The position numbers and the translations under genes were made by a program. Under the pieces are notes generated by a model. It did not search any database. It was given only the letters and a program-made list of their open reading frames with translations, and was not told where the DNA came from. From an uncultured Anaerolineae bacterium (GTDB lineage Bacteria; Chloroflexota; Anaerolineae; Promineifilales; Promineifilaceae), in NCBI GenBank assembly GCA_905479495.1, contig CAJQMR010000003.1, forward strand, positions 286,631 through 350,630: a stretch of DNA of 64,000 nt, read 5' to 3'. Positions 1 to 6,102 of this stretch are shown here, piece after piece. Every line of letters starts with the position of its first letter. Position 1 is the stretch's first letter.

Positions 1-1
1 C

Positions 2-292
2 GGGCTGCGCAGCCCACTCTGGCGGCAAATCCTGGCCGACGTGCTGCAAGCGGAAATTGTGACGGTGAACACCACGGAAGGGGCGGCTTATGGTGCGGCC
101 GTTTTGGCCCTGGTCGGTGCGGGTGTGTTTGCTTCTGTTGAAGCGGCCTGTGCTGCCTTGGTGCGGGTAACGGGGAGAACAGAGCCTGGGGGGGATACGG
201 CCGTTTACAACCAGCTTTATCCCATCTACCAGCAGCTTTACCCAGCGCTCAAGCCAACCTTTACAGCATTAGCAAATGTGACGCGCGAATAG
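2..292 (+). CDS. xylB: Xylulokinase (FGGY carbohydrate kinase), C-terminal fragment
   Basis: Only the last 96 codons lie in the window; the reading frame is open to the left edge, so the start is missing because of the window boundary and not because of a mutation. The product would phosphorylate D-xylulose with ATP to xylulose 5-phosphate in the cytoplasm. What is visible is the typical FGGY C-terminal segment: a GLRSPLWRQILADVL stretch followed by TTEGAAYGAAVLA, which in this family forms part of the nucleotide-binding lobe. The tail after that (YNQLYPIYQQLYPAL) matches the usual xylulokinase end. Other FGGY kinases such as glycerol or gluconate kinase are possible from a fragment, but the motif wording fits xylulokinase best. 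Confidence 0.8.
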   Translation, partial: GLRSPLWRQILADVLQAEIVTVNTTEGAAYGAAVLALVGAGVFASVEAACAALVRVTGRTEPGGDTAVYNQLYPIYQQLYPALKPTFTALANVTRE

Positions 293-344
293 ATTACGCT
301 TCACGTTTCATTCAAACTCCCGTATTTAATTATCTACCCGATTA

Positions 345-453
345 AGCAAACCACAGAAAGTGCTTTAAAACCTGAAGGCGATTTCTCTGTGGTTTGCTCA
401 AGTAAAAGCGGGGGAAATGGCTCTGCTTTTTTAAAGGACTTTCCCGCTTTTAC
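345..453 (+). repeat. Two-hairpin repeat element, copy A
   Basis: Two adjacent hairpins lie between the convergent ends of the xylulokinase and pilin genes. Hairpin 1 pairs AGCAAACCACAGA (345-357) with TCTGTGGTTTGCT (386-398), 13 perfect pairs. A CAA linker leads to hairpin 2, GTAAAAGCGGG (402-412) with CCCGCTTTTAC (443-453). The junction TTTGCTCAAGTAAAAGC is identical in copy B near 26.07 kb and nearly so in copy C near 39.65 kb. Here it could also act as a transcription terminator. Confidence 0.75.
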
Positions 454-464
454 ATAAGGGTTTG

Positions 465-869
465 CTAATCCTGGTGGTTGTACCCAGCAGACATGCTGCC
501 GCTGCCAGCTGTGGCTGTCACGGTACCAGCGTGGTGACCGACACCCGTGAAGGTGTGCTGACAGCTGCCGCTACAGCTCATCGAAAACGATTGCCCGCTT
601 TGCGAATCTGTAACGGTAACCGTTGTGTTTTCGGACACGGTAACGGTAACATTAACGTCATTGCCCTCGCCGTGTCCAGTGCGAGCGGCCGTTACCCCGG
701 TTATGGGGCTGTCGCCAGACGAGAGGGCGGCGATAACACGACTGTACGCGTCGCCAACCTGTGGGCCAAGAACGGTTAAAATGCCCATCACGACCATGGC
801 CACCAGGGTCAGAAGTAGGGCATATTCCACCAAACCCTGACCTTGTTCCTGCGAATTATGTGATTTCAT
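465..869 (-). CDS. Flp/Tad-type pilin with an extended Thr/Val-rich tail
   Basis: A 134-residue Flp-family prepilin. The start at 869 is chosen because GGGAG sits 8 bases upstream; the longer upstream frame has no such signal. Residues 1-10 are a short leader ending in Gly10. Next comes the Flp motif QGLVEY with Glu15 and Tyr16, then a hydrophobic helix to about residue 36 and LGPQVGDAYSRV, which is close to the 50-residue pilin at 45.6 kb. Ordinary Flp pilins stop about 10 residues later. This one adds about 85 residues rich in Thr, Val, Ser and Gly (NVTVTVSENTTVTVTD), with one close Cys pair, Cys99 and Cys103. I infer a minor or decorated pilin displaying a small beta-rich domain. No other tad gene is adjacent; the assembly machinery is at 40.6-45.3 kb. 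Confidence 0.75.
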   Translation of the reverse strand: MKSHNSQEQGQGLVEYALLLTLVAMVVMGILTVLGPQVGDAYSRVIAALSSGDSPITGVTAARTGHGEGNDVNVTVTVSENTTVTVTDSQSGQSFSMSCSGSCQHTFTGVGHHAGTVTATAGSGSMSAGYNHQD

Positions 870-1104
870 GAGTAGCTCCCTATCAATAAAAAAAGAAACT
901 GCTAAATAAAAATCACCGTAGCAGAAAATAGCCAAGAGGGGCAATGTGAAATTTGACCCCTGACCCCCTGAGGAAACGGCCGTTTTAATTGTGAATTGTG
1001 AATGGGGAATGGTGAATTATTAATGGGGTGACCCGTCGTGTGCAATGAAAAGGATATGCTAAAATAACGGCCGTAACCAGCGTGCTTAAGTAGAGGCTTA
1101 AATA

Positions 1105-1590
1105 ATGAATTCCAATAAGTTGATTGAATATCTACAAACCTGGTATGAAGCTCAATGTGATGGCGATTGGGAGCATGATTATGGAGTGTCTATTACTACA
1201 CTTGATAACCCAGGTTGGGGTGTCAAGATAAACCTTTATGGGACAATTCTCGAAAACAAGGTTTTTGAGGAAATTGTATTAGAGGGTAGGCAAGGTTGGA
1301 TCGATTGTCGAGTGATTGACAATCAATTTAGAGGTTATGCTGATCCGCATAAACTAACTCAAATATTAGCAATCTTCGTTGAATGGGCACAGACAGAAAA
1401 GGATTGGCTAGCTACTCCCGCACCGACTCCACAAAAATCACTGGACATTGAGTTTTTATTAAGCCTTGGGGAAGAGATCGGGCCTGAAATTTGTAAACGC
1501 TCAAGCTGCAAACAAAAACGCATTTCCCATAGTGTTTTTTGTAAAATGCATCATTTTGAGATGATCCGAGGGTATTTACCTCCAGATTGA
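1105..1590 (+). CDS. Imm53-family immunity protein
   Basis: A 161-residue protein that looks like Imm53, a predicted immunity family of polymorphic toxin systems. The family hallmarks WE (residues 22-23, in GDWEHDYG) and PGW (36-38, in LDNPGWGV) are present, set in a short alpha-beta fold. The C-terminal 40 residues form a compact Cys/His cluster: Cys130, Cys135, Cys146 and His149-His150 (VFCKMHHFEMI), which could bind a metal. No toxin gene lies next to it, so it is an orphan or acquired immunity gene. The start has only a weak ribosome site. The stop codon falls inside a 139-bp hairpin element that begins at 1585. The gene is more AT-rich than its neighbours, which suits lateral transfer (inference). 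Confidence 0.75.
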   Translation: MNSNKLIEYLQTWYEAQCDGDWEHDYGVSITTLDNPGWGVKINLYGTILENKVFEEIVLEGRQGWIDCRVIDNQFRGYADPHKLTQILAIFVEWAQTEKDWLATPAPTPQKSLDIEFLLSLGEEIGPEICKRSSCKQKRISHSVFCKMHHFEMIRGYLPPD

Positions 1591-1723
1591 CTGATAATCT
1601 TATTTTAGGCAAGACTACAACGAATTTTAGGAATTAACGAATTAATCTGCCAGAGAAAAAATTCGTTGTTTCCTCCAATTCGTTGTAGTCATTGGTGCCA
1701 AAGATTAAATTTGTCAGTCAATC
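1585..1723. repeat. 139-bp long-hairpin, MITE-like element
   Basis: The termini GATTGACTGA (1585-1594) and TCAGTCAATC (1714-1723) are perfect inverted repeats. Inside them, 30-base arms at 1614-1643 and 1660-1689 pair at 26 of 30 positions; the mismatches are two 2x2 internal loops. A further TAATCTT/AAGATTA match lies between the ends and the arms. The element encodes nothing. Its left end covers the stop codon of the Imm53 gene. It could be a miniature transposable element or a strong terminator structure. Confidence 0.7.
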
Positions 1724-1789
1724 AGAGCCATTGACAAGGGCAATAACGAATTTAGGTAAGGAATGAGGAAACGGACGTTTGCCATTTAG

Positions 1790-2374
1790 CTATTGGTAAG
1801 GATTCTTCGGACTGCGATCTGCTGAAAGCGTGCTGGTGGTGCGCTGCACAAAAATCTCGATGGCATCGGCTAGATGTTCGTCGGCGATGTTGTAGTCGCC
1901 GCGTTCCGTGCGCAGCTTGTGCGCCAGATGCATCACCTCCGCATGAGTCACGCCGGGCGGCGGGTCAAATTTGTAGTTGGCCAGTTCAAACAGCTGCCCC
2001 AACGGATCGCGGAAATAGATAGAGTACATGAAGCCACGATCCACCTCGCCGCTGTTGGCAATACCGCGCTCGTCCAGCCGCTTTTTCACCTGGGTGTAGG
2101 TGGCGCGGGAAACGTTGAAGGCGATGTGATGCAAATTGCCAATACCTTCGGGGTTGGGTGTCGGGTCGGGTTTGCGGTTTTCGTTGGTGAAGATGGTGAC
2201 GAGATTACCGTCTCCAGGATCAAAATAAAGATGATTTTCGGCAGGCACGTCCAGGTTCGGCTGTTCAAAAACGAACGGCATCCCCAACACGCCTTCCCAA
2301 AAATCTATAGACGTCTGGCGGTCGGCACCAATGAGCGTAATGTGATGCACGCCTTGTGTTTGAATTTTTTGCAT
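1790..2374 (-). CDS. VOC-family (glyoxalase/dioxygenase-like) protein
   Basis: 194 residues from the start at 2374, which has GGAGG five bases upstream; a longer frame would run into an inverted repeat and is rejected. Two betaalphabetabetabeta modules of the vicinal-oxygen-chelate fold are visible. Candidate metal ligands are His10 or His11 (GVHHIT), His82 or His83 (LHHIAF) and Glu130 (GQLFELANY). These fit extradiol dioxygenase or glyoxalase-like metal centres. It is the last gene of a minus-strand set with an esterase and an MhqO-type dioxygenase under a MarR regulator, so a role in breaking down or detoxifying aromatic or quinone electrophiles is likely. The substrate cannot be read from sequence. 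The C-terminal 50 residues extend past the fold. Confidence 0.8.
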   Translation of the reverse strand: MQKIQTQGVHHITLIGADRQTSIDFWEGVLGMPFVFEQPNLDVPAENHLYFDPGDGNLVTIFTNENRKPDPTPNPEGIGNLHHIAFNVSRATYTQVKKRLDERGIANSGEVDRGFMYSIYFRDPLGQLFELANYKFDPPPGVTHAEVMHLAHKLRTERGDYNIADEHLADAIEIFVQRTTSTLSADRSPKNPYQ

Positions 2375-2398
2375 GATTACCTCCGGAAATATGTCAAT

Positions 2399-2450
2399 AT
2401 TTCCCCGGAAACTTTTTGTTAGCAATCTTGTCTAAAGTTTCCGGGGAAAT
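2399..2450. repeat. CCCCGGAAAC inverted-repeat element, copy 1
   Basis: Perfect 17-bp arms, ATTTCCCCGGAAACTTT (2399-2415) and its reverse complement (2434-2450), are separated by 18 bases. It lies just upstream of the VOC gene and downstream of the esterase gene. Two further copies with nearly the same arms are at 4190-4241 and 21247-21312. The loop sequences are unrelated. Confidence 0.8.
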
Positions 2451-2459
2451 TAAACGAAC

Positions 2460-3104
2460 CTATAAATGATTTACGATTTTTAGAGCCTGATCGATTTCGT
2501 CCTGGATGATGGTGTGGCCCATGTTGGGATAGATTTTTTTGTTGACAATGGCACCGAGATTTGTGAGGGTTACGGCCGTTTCCTCCACCCGCTCCACCGG
2601 AATATGAAAATCGACATCGCTACAGCCAATGAAGACTGGCGTACCGTCCAGCGAGCCATCGTAATTGCGCGGCGTGCCGGGCGGACCAATCAGGCCACCG
2701 CTAAACACCAGCAGCCCGCCATACCGTCGCGCATTACGCGCCACAAACTCGCTGGCCAAACATGCCCCCTGCGAAAATCCGCCGATGATGATTTTATCCA
2801 TGGGAATACCAGCGGCTTCCACCTGAGCCACAGCATCGGCCACCGCCTGTAGACCGGAATCAAGTCCCGGCTGGTTTTGCGGCATGGGAGCCAAAAAGCT
2901 GAAGGGATACCAGGTGTTGCCCGCTGCCTGCGGCGCCAGGTAGGCCATTTCAGGATGAGGCAAGACGCCGGCTAGATCCAAAATGCTTTGCGCTGTGGCC
3001 CCACGGCCGTGTACCAAAATCATGGCAGCTTTAGCTTCATTGAGCGGCTTGCCCAGTTGTAAAAGTGGTTGCCCTTGATGTGGGCTGGCTGCGTTGATTG
3101 TCAT
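2460..3104 (-). CDS. Phospholipase/carboxylesterase-family alpha/beta hydrolase (MhqD-like)
   Basis: 214 residues, full length for the phospholipase/carboxylesterase family. The catalytic triad is visible: Ser111 in GGFSQG, Asp163 (or Asp165) in GCSDVDFHIP and His197 in NMGHT. The oxyanion-side motif LVHGRGA is at 30-36. An AGGAG ribosome site precedes the start. In Bacillus subtilis the homologous MhqD hydrolase is co-regulated with the MhqO dioxygenase by the MarR-type repressor MhqR and serves quinone resistance. The same three protein types occur together here, which supports that assignment. Specificity is inferred from context only. There is no signal peptide, so it is cytoplasmic. Confidence 0.85.
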   Translation of the reverse strand: MTINAASPHQGQPLLQLGKPLNEAKAAMILVHGRGATAQSILDLAGVLPHPEMAYLAPQAAGNTWYPFSFLAPMPQNQPGLDSGLQAVADAVAQVEAAGIPMDKIIIGGFSQGACLASEFVARNARRYGGLLVFSGGLIGPPGTPRNYDGSLDGTPVFIGCSDVDFHIPVERVEETAVTLTNLGAIVNKKIYPNMGHTIIQDEIDQALKIVNHL

Positions 3105-3119
3105 ATGGCTTCTCCTAAA

Positions 3120-3210
3120 TTAAAAGCGGAACACAGAGCTGCGCAGAGAAGACACGGAGTTTCACAGAGAGAAGAAACATCCGCGTAATCTGCGTAATCT
3201 GTGGATAGTT
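3120..3210. repeat. Degenerate CACAGAG / GTAATCTGCG short repeats
   Basis: The 112-base gap between the MhqO-like and MhqD-like genes holds two kinds of degenerate short repeats: CACAGAG-type words and CGTAATCTGCGTAATCTG. Similar words recur in other gaps of this window. I see no separate promoter in it, so the two genes are probably co-transcribed through it. Confidence 0.5.
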
Positions 3211-3216
3211 TTGTAG

Positions 3217-4176
3217 CTACGGGATGGCCGGGGCCACGGGCTTGAGTTCAATTTCGGGTAGGCGCTGTTCGATGGCCGGGCGGTGCTGCTCCAGCCACGA
3301 CGGCAGCTTGAGATGCGTGCCCAGCTCTGCCACCGGCTCATCGTAGGGGAAACCAGGGGCATCAGTGGCAATTTCAAACAAAACACCACCGGGCGAGCGG
3401 AAATAGATCGAGTGGAAATATTGCCGATCCTGCACCGGCGTCACCTGTACGCGCGCCTGCCGCAATTTTTGGAGATATTCCAGCTGCTCCGTATCGTCCA
3501 CCGTGCGGAAGGCAATGTGGTGAATAGAGCCTGCCCCAAATTGCCCCTGCGGCTGTCCGGGCCGGTGCAAAATATCCACAAACAGGCCAATGTCGTTGCC
3601 ATCCGCTTTATAGCGGAAGCGATTGCCTTCTTCGCCAATGAACCGGTAGCCAAGCTGCTGTGTGAGCAGATTGGCGGTCGGCTCCACCTGGTCTAGCCAG
3701 AGCGTAACGCTGTGAAAGCCTTGCAGTGCATCGCTTGCACCGATGGGGCCATCGGCCCAAAATTGCAGCGTGGCCGGGTCATCTGAAGTGATGAGTTCCA
3801 GCGGCAGACCGTCCGGATCAGTAAAGGGGAGCACGTCCTGGCCAAAGCGGGTTTGCCTTTCGCCCGTGGAGATGCCGCTTTTTTTAAGCCAATTTTGCCA
3901 GAAACCCATCGCTTGCGGGCGAATGGTGTAAGCCATTGCGGCCGTTTCCCCATTACCCCGTCTGCCAGGCCGCATGTGCTGCCAGGGAAAGTAAGTCATG
4001 ATGGTGCCGGGCGTGCCAACCTCATCGCCGTAATACAAATGGTAGGTACCTGGATCGTCAAAGTTAACGGTTTTCTTCACCAGCCGTTGTCCCAGAACGT
4101 GATGGTAAAATTCGACGTTTTTATGGGGATTGCTGGCAACGGCCGTAATATGGTGTAATCCTTGTACTGGTTTCAT
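3217..4176 (-). CDS. mhqO: Ring-cleaving dioxygenase, MhqO/MhqA type (two VOC domains)
   Basis: 319 residues, the usual length of MhqO-type glyoxalase/extradiol dioxygenases. It begins with the family signature GLHHITAVASNP. The expected 2-His-1-carboxylate ligands are His8 or His9, His219 or His220 (SIHHIAFRT) and Glu268 (GVLFEIATD). A second VOC module starts near residue 152 (GFHSVTLWLD). In Bacillus the family opens hydroquinone or catechol rings in the cytosol and is induced by quinones. It is the first gene downstream of the divergence-free MarR gene, with an inverted-repeat element between them at 4190-4241. Confidence in the family is high; the actual substrate is inferred. Confidence 0.87.
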   Translation of the reverse strand: MKPVQGLHHITAVASNPHKNVEFYHHVLGQRLVKKTVNFDDPGTYHLYYGDEVGTPGTIMTYFPWQHMRPGRRGNGETAAMAYTIRPQAMGFWQNWLKKSGISTGERQTRFGQDVLPFTDPDGLPLELITSDDPATLQFWADGPIGASDALQGFHSVTLWLDQVEPTANLLTQQLGYRFIGEEGNRFRYKADGNDIGLFVDILHRPGQPQGQFGAGSIHHIAFRTVDDTEQLEYLQKLRQARVQVTPVQDRQYFHSIYFRSPGGVLFEIATDAPGFPYDEPVAELGTHLKLPSWLEQHRPAIEQRLPEIELKPVAPAIP

Positions 4177-4189
4177 CGTTCGCTCCTGA

Positions 4190-4241
4190 ATTTCCCCGGA
4201 AACTGTAAATGGGATTGCTTGCGAAAAGTTTCCGGGGAAAT
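4190..4241. repeat. CCCCGGAAAC inverted-repeat element, copy 2
   Basis: 15-bp perfect arms, ATTTCCCCGGAAACT (4190-4204) and AGTTTCCGGGGAAAT (4227-4241), with a 22-base spacer. It lies between the MarR gene and the MhqO-like gene, both on the minus strand, so it is transcribed if they form one operon. Confidence 0.8.
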
Positions 4242-4246
4242 AATGT

Positions 4247-4696
4247 TTAAGTTTGTGCCAAACCCAACGTCCGGCATAACGCCGCTAACTGCTGCTGCTC
4301 CGCCATCGTCAGGGCCGAAAGTGATTGCACCACGCCAGCCACATGGGTGGGTAGAATGGCAGCGATCAGTTCGCGGCCCACTTCAGTCAGATGAATATCC
4401 ACACAGCGGCGATCATCTTCGCGGCGCTGGCGAGTCACCAGCCCCCGCTTCTCTAGATGATCAATCACCATTGTCATATTGCCACTGGTTTTGAGAATTT
4501 TCTGCCCGAGTTCACCGCTTTGCATTGGCCCTAAATGATAAATGGCTTCCAAGGCCCCAAATTGGCTGATAGTGAGATCATATTCGCGCAAATGGGCGTT
4601 GATGCTTTGGCCCACAGATTCGGCCGCCCGGAACAGTTTGATGTAGCAGTCAAGCGCTAAATTTTCTTCTTCGCTGCCGTTGTATTGGGTTCCCAC
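4247..4696 (-). CDS. MarR-family transcriptional regulator (MhqR-like)
   Basis: 149 residues from a GTG start at 4696 with AAGGAG five bases upstream; a longer frame runs back through the operator and is rejected. The winged-helix DNA-binding core is at about residues 58-98: GELGQKILKTSGNMTMVIDH is the recognition region and LVTRQRREDDRR the wing, which is typical of MarR. It is the first gene of a minus-strand set with MhqO-, MhqD- and VOC-type enzymes. A perfect palindrome lies 80 bases upstream (4776-4796). I infer autorepression and release on binding quinone-like electrophiles, as in MhqR. The effector is unknown. Only one Cys (in DRRCVDI) is visible, so thiol-switch sensing is uncertain. 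Confidence 0.88.
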   Translation of the reverse strand: MGTQYNGSEEENLALDCYIKLFRAAESVGQSINAHLREYDLTISQFGALEAIYHLGPMQSGELGQKILKTSGNMTMVIDHLEKRGLVTRQRREDDRRCVDIHLTEVGRELIAAILPTHVAGVVQSLSALTMAEQQQLAALCRTLGLAQT

Positions 4697-4775
4697 AATA
4701 CTCCTTTTGATCCAAGTTTTATTTTGGCTAACTGTTTCAATGTGGAGAAGTATACTGATGCTCGATGAATATATC

Positions 4776-4800
4776 AATATTAAACAGTTTAATATTAAAC
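4776..4800 (-). promoter_or_regulatory. Palindromic operator for the MarR regulator
   Basis: Two 10-bp arms, AATATTAAAC (4776-4785) and GTTTAATATT (4787-4796), are perfect inverted repeats around one base. An overlapping palindrome GTTTAATATTAAAC follows at 4787-4800. The site is about 80 bases upstream of the MarR start, in AT-rich DNA. MarR dimers usually bind such 16-22 bp palindromes, so it is the likely autoregulatory operator. Confidence 0.7.
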
Positions 4801-4829
4801 TATTTTTAATTTATTTTTGACCATACAGC

Positions 4830-4864
4830 AAAAAAGCCGCTGAATTTATTTTCAGCAGCTTTTA
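4830..4864 (-). terminator. Rho-independent terminator of the SUFU-domain gene
   Basis: Complementary runs at 4831-4843 and 4852-4864 form a stem with one mismatch around an 8-base AT-rich loop. On the minus strand the stem ends in a T run (the A run at 4830-4835), just after the SUFU-domain gene. Confidence 0.65.
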
Positions 4865-4924
4865 CTGATAGACGGGCACTTGCTCTCGCCCGAGTGCCCG
4901 ATAACGAAAATGCTTGCCCCACCT

Positions 4925-5503
4925 CTAGATTACAGGGGAGCGCATAAAGTCAGATGTGTTTGGACGTGCCGAGTAAAATAAATTAACCAATGCCTGCACA
5001 TCGTTTTTTTGCAGAAAAACAACCTCACTTTTGTGAAGGGGAACTAACCAAAACATGCGAACAAATTGATTGTCCACTCGAAAAGCAGCAAATTTCTCCG
5101 GTTCGGCAAATGGCGGTAACAAAACAAAATCTGTCATAGCAGAATTTTCGGTGACACTTCTCCCATTTGGCCGTTTAATCAGCTGACCAAAATCAAAAAA
5201 GGGTTTCTGCTCAATTGCGTATTGTGCGAGATCAAGCAGTGTGGAGAACAATTCGATGTTTTGTTGTGTCGAACGAATAAAAAATTCAAATGTTAGTTCT
5301 GATTCACTTTCGGCCCAATCAGGTGGATTCGGCAAAGGCCTGAGACTGACACCGACTGTAGCGTACACCCAACCACGAGTAGGTACCGGGGGTGCAAATT
5401 CAAGAACCTGTGGCAATTCACGATCTTCCATCAATAGAATATTTTCTGGCTCTCCGAAAAAGCGTGAATAATGAAAAAGAACATGATCGATGCTGAGTTC
5501 CAT
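4925..5503 (-). CDS. Suppressor-of-fused (SUFU) domain protein
   Basis: 192 residues with the layout of bacterial SUFU-domain proteins: an N-terminal segment with GWVYATVGVSLRP near residue 44, a central strand-rich part ELTFEFFIRST, then a helix LLDLAQYAIEQKPFFDFGQL. GGGGAG eight bases before the ATG supports the start. Bacterial SUFU proteins are often found as immunity proteins in polymorphic toxin or contact-dependent inhibition loci. No toxin is next to it here, but another immunity-type gene (Imm53) lies 3.3 kb away. Function beyond that is unknown. A terminator follows. The gene pairs loosely (41-base gap) with the upstream 118-residue protein. Confidence 0.65.
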   Translation of the reverse strand: MELSIDHVLFHYSRFFGEPENILLMEDRELPQVLEFAPPVPTRGWVYATVGVSLRPLPNPPDWAESESELTFEFFIRSTQQNIELFSTLLDLAQYAIEQKPFFDFGQLIKRPNGRSVTENSAMTDFVLLPPFAEPEKFAAFRVDNQFVRMFWLVPLHKSEVVFLQKNDVQALVNLFYSARPNTSDFMRSPVI

Positions 5504-5544
5504 GATTAAGCTCCCCTACAAGCAGTTTGAACAAAGATCCAACT

Positions 5545-5901
5545 TTAAGATTTCATAGCTTGCTGTACCATCGCTAAAAATATTTTGGCGATTGGCAGCA
5601 CTCTTTCAATGTCGGCGGCTTCTTTGGCAGAGAGGCCGGTACCAAATTGATTGCACCAGACAATGGCTAATTGTGTAGCGGTGGGCAAGGTGTCACGGGC
5701 AAAAAGCGGTGCAGCTTCAGTGGTCAGGAAGCTTTCGTCGAATAGATTGTCTACCCACTCTGGGTATATCTGCCGAAACTGTTGGTAAGCAATCTGAATC
5801 GCCTGCGTGGTAGAAACGGCCGTTCCTCGCCCCACCATTCTCCACCGACGAAAATTTAAAACGGTACCAACTAATTTATGACTGAAACTTTGCTGCAACA
5901 T
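5545..5901 (-). CDS. Hypothetical protein of 118 residues
   Basis: I do not recognise this protein. It starts with a good GAGGAG site nine bases from the ATG. It has no membrane segment and is mostly helical by composition (STTQAIQIAYQQFRQIYPEW, ADIERVLPIAKIFLAMVQQA), with a few aromatic residues. It lies 41 bases upstream of the SUFU-domain gene on the same strand, so the two are probably co-transcribed. A small partner or second immunity-like protein is conceivable, but nothing in the sequence demonstrates it. Confidence 0.6.
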   Translation of the reverse strand: MLQQSFSHKLVGTVLNFRRWRMVGRGTAVSTTQAIQIAYQQFRQIYPEWVDNLFDESFLTTEAAPLFARDTLPTATQLAIVWCNQFGTGLSAKEAADIERVLPIAKIFLAMVQQAMKS

Positions 5902-6102
5902 GTCACTATCTCCTCGTGGGTTATCACTTTACAATTATTCTCATCGGTACAATGAATCTGTATGTTTACTTATGCAGGCACCATAAACAACCCTCGTGAC
6001 ACAAGCGTGACAGAATCATTGGGGTGTCAATTCGTTTTTGGTTCGAGCAACAGCCGTTTTCCTGCTAAGATTGAGGCAAATACAGACATTGTACGGAGGT
6101 AA

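Noticed and set aside
345..453. The two-hairpin element as a riboswitch
   Set aside because: Copies occur between convergent genes and in both orientations relative to the downstream gene, and gene functions differ, so a cis-regulatory RNA is not supported.
1105..1590. A toxin partner next to the Imm53 gene
   Set aside because: No open frame with toxin features lies within 3 kb on either strand.
2375..2425. N-terminal extension of the VOC protein
   Set aside because: The extension overlaps an inverted-repeat element, and a perfect GGAGG site lies before the internal ATG.
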